64,000 nucleotides of DNA. Source: Marinobacter sp. SS21 (GTDB taxonomy: Bacteria > Pseudomonadota > Gammaproteobacteria > Pseudomonadales > Oleiphilaceae). How positions within the stretch are numbered: the first letter of the stretch is position 1; each line of letters opens with the position of its first letter. The translations under genes and the position numbers were made by a program. The stretch spans positions 372,001-436,000 of the forward strand of contig NZ_JAQNDA010000002.1 in the NCBI RefSeq assembly GCF_028369065.1, read 5' to 3'. The notes beneath the pieces were generated by a model that was not told where the DNA came from, did not search any database, and saw only the letters and a program-made list of their open reading frames with translations. Positions 8,543-19,567 of the stretch are shown piece after piece.

Positions 8543-8788
8543 ATGATCAACAACACCCTGGCCATTGGTATTCAAGGCATGCAGGAAGGCATGCTGGGAA
8601 TGGAGAACGCCGCACGCAAGATTGCCCGCGGGGGTGTTGACGGGCCCCAGGGTTCGGCGGGTAGCGGCGCGGGTCTGATTGAGCCCATCATCGACCTGAA
8701 ACTCTACCAACGCAGTGTTGAAGCCTCCGCGCAGGTTGTCAAAACCGCCGATGAAACCCTCGGGACGTTGCTCGACATCATGGCTTGA
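8543..8788 (+). CDS. Mini flagellar-rod-like protein (81 aa)
   Basis: 81 residues. The N-terminal part (NTLAIGIQGMQEGM followed by an AARKIAR helix) resembles the conserved N-terminus of flagellar rod/hook proteins, and the end (LYQRSVEASAQVVKTADETL) closely resembles the Flg_bbr_C helix of FlgC, FlgF and FlgG. The central domain of those proteins is missing, leaving only the two rod-core helices joined by a Gly/Ser-rich linker. No signal peptide is visible, as expected for a type III export substrate. It follows bioD by 54 nt on the same strand and precedes the HEQAH protein. The match is by eye; function unknown. Confidence 0.7.
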   Translation: MINNTLAIGIQGMQEGMLGMENAARKIARGGVDGPQGSAGSGAGLIEPIIDLKLYQRSVEASAQVVKTADETLGTLLDIMA

Positions 8789-8848
8789 TGCCGGATACCC
8801 GGTGAATCAGCCCGTTTCCTGCCTCGCGACTGACTGGGTGATTGAGCC

Positions 8849-9433
8849 ATGATCGCTGGTCCCGCCTTTTCCCCGTCTTATCCTCAGTTACCGCAGGCGT
8901 CCGGCCCGGCCCCGACAGATTCGCTCGAACGTCGGGGGAGTGCGAGCAATCCGCAGCAACAGGATTTGGCCCAGTTGCGGGTTCTGGCCGAGCTGAAAGC
9001 CCGTGATCGAGAGGTGCGTGCCCACGAGCAGGCGCACCAGTCTGTTGGTGGCCAGTACGCCAGCGCGCCCAGCTACACCTATCAACGGGGGCCCGATGGC
9101 GTCCAGTACGCCGTTGGCGGCGAGGTTCAGATCGATATCTCTCCAGTCTCCGGCCATCCCCAGGCGACCATTGACAAGATGCGTACGGTGCGTGCCGCCG
9201 CGTTGGCACCGGCGGAACCGTCCGGGCAGGACCGGACCGTTGCCGCCGAAGCCATGCAACTGATGCTGCAGGCCCAACAGGCGTTGGCGAGGCAGCGATC
9301 CGCATCGACAGAGGCCGGTTCGAGTGCTGATTCGTCCCAGGAATCGGAGCCGGCTAGGTCTTATCGGTTGATAAATGAGCTGTCTGACTCCGGGCTCGAG
9401 GATCTGCCGTCATCCTTTCAGGTGGTTGCCTAA
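8849..9433 (+). CDS. Putative SprA-related metalloprotease
   Basis: 194 residues. The core REVRAHEQAHQSVGGQY, then YQRGPDGVQYAVGGEVQID, is the signature of the SprA-related family of putative metalloproteases. HEQAH (HExxH form) is a candidate zinc-binding active site, though activity has not been shown for the family as far as I know. The N-terminal 45 residues are Pro/Gln/Ser-rich, and the C-terminus is a low-complexity Ser/Glu tail after a Gln/Ala-rich helix. No signal peptide is apparent. It follows the rod-like mini-protein by 60 nt on the same strand. Confidence 0.72.
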   Translation: MIAGPAFSPSYPQLPQASGPAPTDSLERRGSASNPQQQDLAQLRVLAELKARDREVRAHEQAHQSVGGQYASAPSYTYQRGPDGVQYAVGGEVQIDISPVSGHPQATIDKMRTVRAAALAPAEPSGQDRTVAAEAMQLMLQAQQALARQRSASTEAGSSADSSQESEPARSYRLINELSDSGLEDLPSSFQVVA

Positions 9434-9524
9434 AATCAATGAGTTATCCGAGAGAGCCATTGTTTTCGCCGGCCTTGTAACGGCCATCTGTTGCACTCGG
9501 CAACACAAAATTTAAATCCCGCGC

Positions 9525-9554
9525 TTGACATCTCATTGCTTACAAACGTATGTT
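9525..9554 (+). promoter_or_regulatory. Promoter of first acyl-CoA dehydrogenase
   Basis: Consensus -35 TTGACA (9525-9530) and a weaker -10 TATGTT (9549-9554), spacer 18 bp, about 110 nt before the ATG. The -10 lies inside the first PsrA-like palindrome, consistent with repression by occlusion. Confidence 0.55.
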
Positions 9555-9569
9555 TCAAACACTTGTTTA
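9543..9569. promoter_or_regulatory. Two adjacent PsrA-like operators
   Basis: CAAACGTATGTTTC (9543-9556) and CAAACACTTGTTTA (9556-9569) both fit the PsrA box (G/C)AAAC-N4-GTTT(G/C), the second with one end mismatch. PsrA is a TetR-family repressor of fatty-acid oxidation genes in pseudomonads, released by long-chain acyl groups. The two boxes share one base and cover the -10 of the promoter for the gene at 9671. Confidence 0.6.
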
Positions 9570-9670
9570 ACTGGCGTCGTTGGAAGGTTTTGTCCGACGT
9601 CTAAGCAAACCCAAAGGCAGAGTGCTGCGAGCTCGATTGCAGACCTAACCGATAATCTGAGGTGGATTCC

Positions 9671-11470
9671 ATGCCTGAATATAAAGCGCCCCTGCGTGAA
9701 ATCAAATTCGTAATGAATGAGCTGCTGAACAGTGAGCAGCACTACGCCAATCTGGATGGTGCCGAAGACGCGACTCCGGATATGGTCGATGCGATTATTG
9801 GAGAAGGTGCCAAATTCGCTGAGCAGGTCCTTTCCCCTCTGAACGCGGTTGGCGACCAGGAAGGCTGCACCCTGACCGAAGCTGGCGTGACCACCCCGAA
9901 GGGCTTCAAAGAGGCCTACCAGCAGTACGTGGAAGGCGGCTGGCCGTCCATGACTGCCGACCCCGCCTATGGCGGTCAGGGCCTGCCCAGCTCCATCGGC
10001 ATCGTAATTAGCGAAATGGTGGGGACTGCAAACTGGTCCTGGGGTATGTACCCTGGCCTGAGCCACGGCGCCACCAACACCGTTGAGGCTCACGGTACCG
10101 AAGAACAGAAGCAGACCTATCTCACCAAGCTGACCAGCGGTGAGTGGACCGGCACCATGTGTCTGACCGAGCCGCATTGTGGTTCCGACCTGGGTATTCT
10201 GCGGGCCAAGGCCGAGCCGAACGCCGACGGTTCGTACAGCGTCTCCGGTACCAAGATCTTCATCTCTGCCGGCGACCACGACATGGCAGAGAACATTGTT
10301 CACATCGTACTGGCACGCCTGCCGGGCGCTCCTGAAGGTACCAAGGGTATTTCCCTGTTCATCGTGCCCAAGTATCTGCCGAACCAAGATGGCTCCGTGG
10401 GTGAGGCCAACGCCGTTTCCTGTGGCTCCCTGGAGCACAAGATGGGCATCCATGGCAACGCTACCTGCGTGATGAACTTCGACGGCGCCAAGGGCTGGTT
10501 GATCGGACCTGAGAACAAAGGTCTGAACTGCATGTTCACCTTCATGAACACGGCCCGTATCGGTACCGCGATCCAGGGTCTGGGCGCCTCCGAGCTGGGC
10601 TTCCAAGGCTCCCTGGCGTACGCCAAGGACCGTCTGGCCATGCGTTCCCTGACTGGCCCGAAAAATCCTGAGGGACCTGCCGATCCGATCATCGTTCATC
10701 CAGATGTTCGTCGCATGCTGTTGACTCAGAAGTCCGTGTCTGAAGCGGCCCGTGCTCTGGTTTACCTGGCGGCACAGCAGGCTGACATCGTGCATCAGGG
10801 CAAAACCGAAGAAGAGAAGAAAGCTGCGGATGCCATGCTCGGCTTCCTGACTCCGATCGCCAAGGCGTTCCTGACCGAGATCGGTTACGAGTCCGCCAAC
10901 CTGGGTATGCAGGTATTCGGTGGTCATGGTTTCATCAGCGAGTGGGGCATGGAGCAGAACGTTCGTGACGCCCGTATCGGCATGATCTACGAAGGCACCA
11001 CTGGTATCCAGGCGCTGGACCTGCTGGGTCGTAAGGTTCTGATGACCCAGGGTGAGGCGCTGAAGCAGTTCACCAAGCTGGTTCACGTGTTCTGTAAGGA
11101 AAATGCTGACAATGAGCAGCTGAAAGAATTCCTTGAGCCGCTGCAAACCATGAACAAAGAGTGGGGCGATCTGACCATGAAGATCGGTATGAACGCCATG
11201 AAGAACCGTGACGAAGTGGGTGCCGCTTCTGTGGACTACCTGATGTACTCCGGTTATGCCGTGTTCGCCTACCTCTGGGCCCGTATGGCCAAGGTTGCTC
11301 TGGACGCTATGGCCGAAGGCACTTCCGAGGAGGCCTTCTACAACGCCAAGGTTCAGACTGCACGCTTCTACTACAAGCGTCTGCTGCCGCGCGCCAACGC
11401 CCACGCCGAGATGGCACTGGCCGGTGCGGACACCCTGATGGACATTCAGGAAGACGCGTTCGCCTTCTAA
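9671..11470 (+). CDS. Long-chain-type acyl-CoA dehydrogenase, first of a tandem pair
   Basis: 599 residues from the ATG at 9671 (GAGG 9 nt upstream; an earlier ATG at 9662 adds three residues). FAD enzyme doing the first oxidation of beta-oxidation. N-terminal, middle and C-terminal acyl-CoA dehydrogenase domains are followed by an extra C-terminal domain found in the roughly 600-residue, DmdC-like group. Motifs: [12 protein letters not shown] near 170, [19 protein letters not shown] near 415, and [17 protein letters not shown] with the probable catalytic Glu. It has its own promoter and PsrA-like boxes, and a terminator after it. P. aeruginosa has comparable genes (PA0506, PA0508) beside its bio cluster. 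Confidence 0.92.
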   Translation: MPEYKAPLREIKFVMNELLNSEQHYANLDGAEDATPDMVDAIIGEGAKFAEQVLSPLNAVGDQEGCTLTEAGVTTPKGFKEAYQQYVEGGWPSMTADPAYGGQGLPSSIGIVISEMVGTANWSWGMYPGLSHGATNTVEAHGTEEQKQTYLTKLTSGEWTGTMCLTEPHCGSDLGILRAKAEPNADGSYSVSGTKIFISAGDHDMAENIVHIVLARLPGAPEGTKGISLFIVPKYLPNQDGSVGEANAVSCGSLEHKMGIHGNATCVMNFDGAKGWLIGPENKGLNCMFTFMNTARIGTAIQGLGASELGFQGSLAYAKDRLAMRSLTGPKNPEGPADPIIVHPDVRRMLLTQKSVSEAARALVYLAAQQADIVHQGKTEEEKKAADAMLGFLTPIAKAFLTEIGYESANLGMQVFGGHGFISEWGMEQNVRDARIGMIYEGTTGIQALDLLGRKVLMTQGEALKQFTKLVHVFCKENADNEQLKEFLEPLQTMNKEWGDLTMKIGMNAMKNRDEVGAASVDYLMYSGYAVFAYLWARMAKVALDAMAEGTSEEAFYNAKVQTARFYYKRLLPRANAHAEMALAGADTLMDIQEDAFAF

Positions 11471-11489
11471 GGCGGAGTTGCTCTGGTAG

Positions 11490-11525
11490 AAAAAAAGCCC
11501 GCTCATCACGATGCGGGCTTTTTTT
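11490..11525 (+). terminator. Intrinsic terminator after first acyl-CoA dehydrogenase
   Basis: Stem GCCCGC / GCGGGC with a 10-nt loop, flanked by seven A and seven T, so the stem can extend to 13 pairs. The U-tract directly follows. It separates the two acyl-CoA dehydrogenase genes into distinct transcripts. Confidence 0.88.
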
Positions 11526-11629
11526 GTTGCCAGTCTGACCGACCCCCTGTCCCTCGCATGCCATCGTTAACCGTGAGCCGCGCGTAAAAATTGGGTAGAA
11601 TACGCGGCTACAATAACGAGCAAAATTCT

Positions 11630-11653
11630 CGGGCACATATTTACGGGCACATA
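11630..11653. repeat. 14-bp-period direct repeat before second acyl-CoA dehydrogenase
   Basis: CGGGCACATA occurs at 11630-11639 and 11644-11653, each followed by a TTTA/ATTA tail, so the period is 14 bp. It lies about 70-90 nt before the ATG and could be a regulator site. A TAGAAT -10-like hexamer lies just upstream at about 11596-11601. Confidence 0.4.
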
Positions 11654-11720
11654 ATTAAAGGGTGCGCCAATGAATCGGCGACACCGAAATTGTTAGAGAT
11701 TGAGATCTGGAGAGATATAG

Positions 11721-13511
11721 ATGGCTGACTATCAGGCGCCTTTGCGTGACATGCGCTTCTTGCTGAACGAAGTATTCGACGCTCCCGCTTTGTGGGCTTC
11801 CATGCCGCGGCTGGCGGAAAACGTGGATCCGGACACTGCCGATGCCATCCTGGAGGAAGCCGGCAAAATCACCAGCGGAGTGCTGGCGCCCCTGAATCGC
11901 GAGGCCGATGAGCAGGGCTGTCGCTGGAACGATGGTGAGGTGACCTCGCCGGAAGGCTTTAAGGAAGCCTACCAGACCATCGTGGAAGGTGGCTGGAACG
12001 GTTTGGGCGGTAACCCGGAATTTGGTGGTATGGGCATGCCGAAGATGCTGGTGGCCCAGTTCGAGGAAATGATGCAGGGTGCCAACATGGCGTTCGGCCT
12101 GGCCCCGATGCTGACGGCAGGCGCCTGCCTGTCCCTGAATGCCCACGGCAGCCAGGAGCTGAAGGAAAAATACCTGCCGAACATGTACTCCGGTGTATGG
12201 GCCGGCGCCATGGACCTGACCGAGCCCCATGCCGGTACCGATCTGGGTATCATTCGCACCAAAGCCGCACCGAACGATGACGATTCCTACAGTATCACCG
12301 GTACCAAGATCTTCATCACTTGGGGTGAGCACGACATGGCGGAGAATATTATCCACCTGGTGCTGGCCAAACTGCCGGACGCCCCAGCCGGTCCGAAAGG
12401 CATCTCGCTGTTCCTGGTGCCTAAATTTATGGTCAACGAAGATGGCTCCCTGGGCGAGCGCAACAGCTTCAGCTGTGGCTCCATCGAGAAGAAAATGGGC
12501 ATCAAGGCATCTGCGACCTGTGTCATGAATTTTGATGGCGCCAAAGGCTGGCTGGTGGGCGAGCCCAACAAAGGGCTGGCAGCCATGTTCACCATGATGA
12601 ACTACGAGCGTCTGGGGGTGGGCATCCAGGGCATCGGTGCCGCCGAAGCGTCTTTGCAAAGCGCCCGTGAGTACGCACTGGATCGGATTCAGAGCCGTGC
12701 TCCCACGGGGGCCCAAAAGAAAGACAAGGCGGCGGATCCGATCATTGTCCATCCGGACGTGCGTCGCATGCTGTTGACCATGAAGAGCTACGTCGAAGGT
12801 GGTCGTGCCTTCTCCACCTACGTGGCTCAGTGGCTCGATATCTCCAAGTTCTCCGACGACGAAGAGCAGCGCAAGCACGCCGAGGGCATGGTTGCTCTGC
12901 TGACCCCCATTGCCAAGGCGTTCCTGACCGATCGCGGCCTGGATACCTGTATCCTGGGGCAGCAAGTGTTCGGTGGCCATGGCTTTATCCGTGAGTGGGG
13001 GCAGGAGCAGTTGGTGCGCGACTGCCGCATTACCCAGATTTACGAAGGAACCAACGGTATTCAGGCACTGGACCTGATGGGGCGGAAGATTGTCGCCAAT
13101 CAGGGCCAGCTGTTCGAACTGTTTGCCGCTGATGTGGCCAGGTTCATTCAGGATAACAGTGACGATGCCACCCTGCGCCCGTACCTGGAATCCCTGTCTG
13201 CGGCGCTTGAGCGTCTGGCGGACGTGACCGAGGACGTGATCAAGCAGGCGGCGGAAACGCCGAATGCCATTGGCGCGGCTTCCGTGGATTACCTGGATCT
13301 GTTCGGTCTGACAGCGGTAGCGTACGTATGGGCCCGAATGGTGAAGGTGGCGGCGCCGAAGGCGGCGGGCGACACTTCAGGCTTCTACACTGGTAAACTG
13401 AAGACTGCCCGTTTCTACTTCGATCGCCTGTTGCCCAAGACGGTCTCGCTGGCGGAAGGGATCCGCAGTGGCAGTGATTCCATGATGGCACTGGCGGACG
13501 AGGAATTCTGA
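11721..13511 (+). CDS. Acyl-CoA dehydrogenase, second of a tandem pair
   Basis: 596 residues, the same architecture as its neighbour: three acyl-CoA dehydrogenase domains plus an extra C-terminal domain. The shared motifs are [30 protein letters not shown] and IYEGTNGIQALDLMGRK, the last with the probable catalytic Glu. The opening (ADYQAPLRDMRFLLNEVFDA) parallels [20 protein letters not shown], so the two are ancient paralogues, clearly diverged along their length. It oxidises acyl-CoA, perhaps of different chain length from the first. It has its own upstream region without an obvious PsrA box and a strong terminator behind it. Confidence 0.92.
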   Translation: MADYQAPLRDMRFLLNEVFDAPALWASMPRLAENVDPDTADAILEEAGKITSGVLAPLNREADEQGCRWNDGEVTSPEGFKEAYQTIVEGGWNGLGGNPEFGGMGMPKMLVAQFEEMMQGANMAFGLAPMLTAGACLSLNAHGSQELKEKYLPNMYSGVWAGAMDLTEPHAGTDLGIIRTKAAPNDDDSYSITGTKIFITWGEHDMAENIIHLVLAKLPDAPAGPKGISLFLVPKFMVNEDGSLGERNSFSCGSIEKKMGIKASATCVMNFDGAKGWLVGEPNKGLAAMFTMMNYERLGVGIQGIGAAEASLQSAREYALDRIQSRAPTGAQKKDKAADPIIVHPDVRRMLLTMKSYVEGGRAFSTYVAQWLDISKFSDDEEQRKHAEGMVALLTPIAKAFLTDRGLDTCILGQQVFGGHGFIREWGQEQLVRDCRITQIYEGTNGIQALDLMGRKIVANQGQLFELFAADVARFIQDNSDDATLRPYLESLSAALERLADVTEDVIKQAAETPNAIGAASVDYLDLFGLTAVAYVWARMVKVAAPKAAGDTSGFYTGKLKTARFYFDRLLPKTVSLAEGIRSGSDSMMALADEEF

Positions 13512-13555
13512 TTTCCTGAACGCCAACAGGGCTGGTTGATCGGACCAGCCCGGGA

Positions 13556-13593
13556 ACATAAAAAAGTCGGGCCTAGGCCCGACTTTTTTATGT
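13556..13593. terminator. 38-bp perfect palindrome, bidirectional terminator
   Basis: A loop-free perfect palindrome centred at 13574/13575 with GTCGGGCC / GGCCCGAC in the core and A6/T6 tracts outside. It can terminate both the acyl-CoA dehydrogenase from the left and the nuclease gene from the right. Confidence 0.85.
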
Positions 13594-13641
13594 CTGAAAC
13601 AATCGACTGACCGCAGGATCAGAAACGGAGCCAGGTTCAGT

Positions 13642-14277
13642 TTAGAGTTCGGTCATCCTGGCTGGCTCGCGGATGAAGGGGTTGGCGTTGCCTTGCAACT
13701 CGACGATCCGGTTGTGGCGGGTCAGCTCACCGTCGTCCGGTGGATCCAGCTCGTTCCAGTCACGGAACACGGCGAATGCGCCCACCCAGGGCAGGTCGTA
13801 AGTACTCACCATATAGGCGACGGTCCGAGCGACATCGCCTTTGATCCGCTGCGGTGGTTCGATGAACTGAGTGCTCTCCCGGATACCGCAGTCGCCCTCG
13901 GGACTGGTGCCCGCCAGCTGTTCAAATTTTGCGTTGCGACGGCGCATTTCAACCCGGCTCTGCACCGGTACGATGTTGTGTAAATCCGAGGCGATCTGGC
14001 GATAGCGGTCGTCTTTCTCGCATTGCCGGGGCGTACCGCAGCGCAACGCGTTGCGGACGTGGACCAACGGATAGACATACCCTTCGGAGATCAAGAAGCC
14101 CTTACGGTCGAACTGCTTATCGCAGAAAAAGGTGCTGCCGCCAGCGGCATACAGCTTGCCCCAGAATTGCTGCTGCAGGGTTTGATCCGGGTCATTGAAG
14201 CGGTTGTTCTGACTGGTGGCCAGAGAGGGCACCAGGAGCAGGAGTGTAAATGTGACTAGCAAGTGATGTTTTTTCAT
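13642..14277 (-). CDS. Endonuclease I family secreted nuclease
   Basis: 211 residues from the ATG at 14277, which begins a clean signal peptide (MKKHHLLVTFTLLLLVPSLA). The mature protein has the endonuclease I (EndA/NucM) signatures SDLHNIVPV near 120 and VARTVAYMVSTYDLPW further on, plus several cysteines. These enzymes degrade DNA and RNA in the periplasm or medium. The usual EH dipeptide of the active site reads LVHVRNAL here: the His is kept but the preceding Glu is Val. A longer frame from 14409 lacks a signal-peptide start and is rejected. Convergent with the acyl-CoA dehydrogenase. Confidence 0.83.
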   Translation of the reverse strand: MKKHHLLVTFTLLLLVPSLATSQNNRFNDPDQTLQQQFWGKLYAAGGSTFFCDKQFDRKGFLISEGYVYPLVHVRNALRCGTPRQCEKDDRYRQIASDLHNIVPVQSRVEMRRRNAKFEQLAGTSPEGDCGIRESTQFIEPPQRIKGDVARTVAYMVSTYDLPWVGAFAVFRDWNELDPPDDGELTRHNRIVELQGNANPFIREPARMTEL

Positions 14278-14466
14278 GGCCTTTTTATACCCGGCAGCTT
14301 TCGCGCCTGCATCGGCCAATCGGGCCACCTTGGCATTCCTGTGGAGTGACAGGTGCAATTTGTGCGCTGGTTCCGATCGGCCCTGTAAGAAAAATGACAC
14401 CGCGTTCATTTACTGGGCAGTATGGCACAGGTGTACGCTGAACAGCGTATCGGATTGTAACCGTTG

Positions 14467-14480
14467 GTTAATCAGAGGCT
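14467..14480. repeat. Fragment of MITE terminal repeat
   Basis: GTTAATCAGAGGCT is identical to the inner part of the right terminal repeat of the element at 19196-19493. No partner end is visible nearby, so it is either a remnant or chance. Confidence 0.3.
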
Positions 14481-14496
14481 GCATAAGCCACAGGCA

Positions 14497-14760
14497 CTAT
14501 TTCAGCCGATTACGCAGGTTCTCGTAACGTGTTCGCAGTTCGCTGCCCAACTTGTGGGCGGCTTCACGGGTCTCCTGGGTGGCGTCGCTTGCGTCATGGA
14601 GAATCCGGTCAAGCCGTTGGCGAAACCGTTCCCAGTCTGCCTCCAGATCGTCCCATTCATCCCTTACGTCCTCGCGGGCAAGGTGCAACTGCACTCGGGC
14701 CTCATCGCGGTATTTGCGGACTTTTTCAGCAATTTTCTTCAGGTCGTCTTGCAGGTTCAT
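14497..14760 (-). CDS. Small charged helical protein of unknown function
   Basis: 87 residues from the ATG at 14760, which has GGAG about 7 nt upstream; the ATG at 14772 lacks a site. The sequence is almost entirely heptad-like, rich in Arg, Glu, Asp and Leu (for example LQDDLKKIAEKVRKYRDEA), with no Cys, Pro or membrane segment, so one long amphipathic helix or coiled coil is likely. No family is recognised. It lies alone between the nuclease and holA on the same strand, with about 110 nt on its holA side. Confidence 0.65.
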   Translation of the reverse strand: MNLQDDLKKIAEKVRKYRDEARVQLHLAREDVRDEWDDLEADWERFRQRLDRILHDASDATQETREAAHKLGSELRTRYENLRNRLK

Positions 14761-14872
14761 GGCGCTCTCCAACTCAAAGCTGGTTGCTATTTAACCATGC
14801 TCCCGGCAACAAATTGTTGTCAAGTGGGATGTTTCAGTCGTCCTGTCGGGCTGTGGTTGAACGGACGGTGGT

Positions 14873-15889
14873 TTAACGGGCTGCAGGCGCTTGGGCCATC
14901 ACGTTGGCCAGTTCCCGGAGGTAATGCCAGGGTGGGAGTTGGCCAAAGCCTTTTGCGGCCCGGTCAATGTCACTACACAGTTCCAGTGCCTGGTAAAGCT
15001 GGCCGCGCTGAAGGCGGCGGCAGGCTTGTTCCAGGGCGCGTGCGCGTTGAGGTTGGCGAACCCCCCGTTGCTTGAGAAAGCTGCCGGGTGCTTCGCGGCG
15101 GGCCATGGCCTGCTGGAGTTCCAGGGCCAGGTTGAGGTCGCGACTGAGGATGCTCAGCAGTCCCAGCGGGTTCTCTCCTTCCTGTTGGATGAAGCCGATC
15201 ATGCGATGTGCGTTGCTGGCATGTCCGCAGAGTAATTCGGTGACCAACTCAAAGATGTTGAAGCGTGCGCTATCCTGAACCGCCTGTTCCACCGCCTCTT
15301 CATCAATGGTTGCTCCGTTGCTGAACAGTGCCAGCCGATCCAGTTCCTGGGCGGCAGCTAGGAGGTTGCCCTCCAGCCGTTCACAAAGCATGTCCAAAGC
15401 GCCCCGGGTGAGACCAAGGTTTTGGCTGCGGGCCCGCTGCTGTAACCAGGATGGAAACTTGTCCGGATCGATCGGCCAGACGGTGACGTGTACACCCTTG
15501 TCCTGCAGCAGCTTGTACCACTTGCGGCGCAGCTCGGCGGCGTCCAGTCGGGCGCTGATCAGCAGCAGGATGATGTCTTCCGGAGGTTCCGGTAAAACCT
15601 GCTCCAGCAGCTTGCGGCCGTCGCCAAGCTTGCCGGAAGGCAGGTGAATCTCGATTCGACGCCGTTCCGCAAACAGGGAGAGTGCGCCAAATTCCTCGCC
15701 TACGCTGTTCCAATCCAGTTGCTGATCGGCGTGATAGGTCACTCGGTCCTCGAAGCCGGCTTGGCGGGCCGCGTTGCGAATCTGGTCGCAGCATTCCTGG
15801 ACCAGCAGCGGCTCGTCGCCGGATACCAGGTAAACCGGGGCCAGCCCTTTTTTCAGCAGTTGCGGCAGTTGGCCGGGCTGCGCCTTCAT
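14873..15889 (-). CDS. holA: DNA polymerase III delta subunit
   Basis: 338 residues, normal for HolA. Delta is the wrench of the clamp loader that opens the beta sliding clamp at primed sites. The N-terminal region (LAPVYLVSGDEPLLVQECCDQIR) has the degenerate AAA+ fold without a functional P-loop, as expected, followed by the lid and collar domains. Its start overlaps the lptE stop by 4 nt. The leuS-lptE-holA order is the conserved arrangement in gammaproteobacteria, and translational coupling links clamp loader to LPS assembly. Confidence 0.95.
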   Translation of the reverse strand: MKAQPGQLPQLLKKGLAPVYLVSGDEPLLVQECCDQIRNAARQAGFEDRVTYHADQQLDWNSVGEEFGALSLFAERRRIEIHLPSGKLGDGRKLLEQVLPEPPEDIILLLISARLDAAELRRKWYKLLQDKGVHVTVWPIDPDKFPSWLQQRARSQNLGLTRGALDMLCERLEGNLLAAAQELDRLALFSNGATIDEEAVEQAVQDSARFNIFELVTELLCGHASNAHRMIGFIQQEGENPLGLLSILSRDLNLALELQQAMARREAPGSFLKQRGVRQPQRARALEQACRRLQRGQLYQALELCSDIDRAAKGFGQLPPWHYLRELANVMAQAPAAR

Positions 15890-16467
15890 TGAGCGTTGTC
15901 CTGCTGAGCCTGGGCGGCTTCCACTGCCTGCTGCTTCAAAGCCTCGATGCGCGTTTCGTTCAGGGGTGTCAGGCGGAACAGGATCTGTTGCGCCAGGCGT
16001 TGGTAGAGGGTTGCCTCTACCTCTCGCTGTTCCCGCTGCTTGGCGAGAACGTTGGTTTCATCGTAGCGGAAGGACTCGCTGCTGCGGATTTCGGCCTCGG
16101 CCACCAACGGAATGCCACCGGCGGCCAGGACGTCGATCCATACCCGCTGGCGAAGGTCGTATTCGGCGGCTGCGCCCTGCAAGGTGATGGCGCTGGCCCG
16201 CCGGGTCTGATCGAAGCGGGTCAGGCGGAGCGCATATTCGCTGTCGCCGTCGGGTGCCAGGATAACGCCACCGAGGTGGAGCTGGTCTTGCACCTCACGG
16301 CACAACGGCTCTGGAATATCCGCCGTGCAGTGCACCGAGAGGGGCTGCAGGGCGGCAGAAACGGGTGCCGCGCCGCGAAGCTGGAAGCCGCACCCAGCCA
16401 TGGCGGCAGTCAACACGACCAGCGCCAGGGCGGTCGTGCTGCGGCCTATGGCCTTCGCCGGCGCCAT
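15886..16467 (-). CDS. lptE: LPS-assembly lipoprotein
   Basis: 193 residues from the ATG at 16467, one base after the leuS stop; an ATG six codons earlier would sit inside leuS. The signal peptide ends in the lipobox LTAAMAGC (lipidated Cys26), followed by GFQLRG, the LptE hallmark. LptE plugs the LptD barrel in the outer membrane and helps insert LPS at the surface. Partners LptA, LptB and LptC are encoded at 51931-53800. Confidence 0.95.
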   Translation of the reverse strand: MAPAKAIGRSTTALALVVLTAAMAGCGFQLRGAAPVSAALQPLSVHCTADIPEPLCREVQDQLHLGGVILAPDGDSEYALRLTRFDQTRRASAITLQGAAAEYDLRQRVWIDVLAAGGIPLVAEAEIRSSESFRYDETNVLAKQREQREVEATLYQRLAQQILFRLTPLNETRIEALKQQAVEAAQAQQDNAQ

Positions 16468-16468
16468 A

Positions 16469-19567
<3,099 letters not shown>

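Noticed and set aside
9533..11509. A 658-codon open frame antisense to the first acyl-CoA dehydrogenase
   Set aside because: It is created by codon bias on the opposite strand. No domain, ribosome site or start is convincing, and the plus-strand gene is certain.
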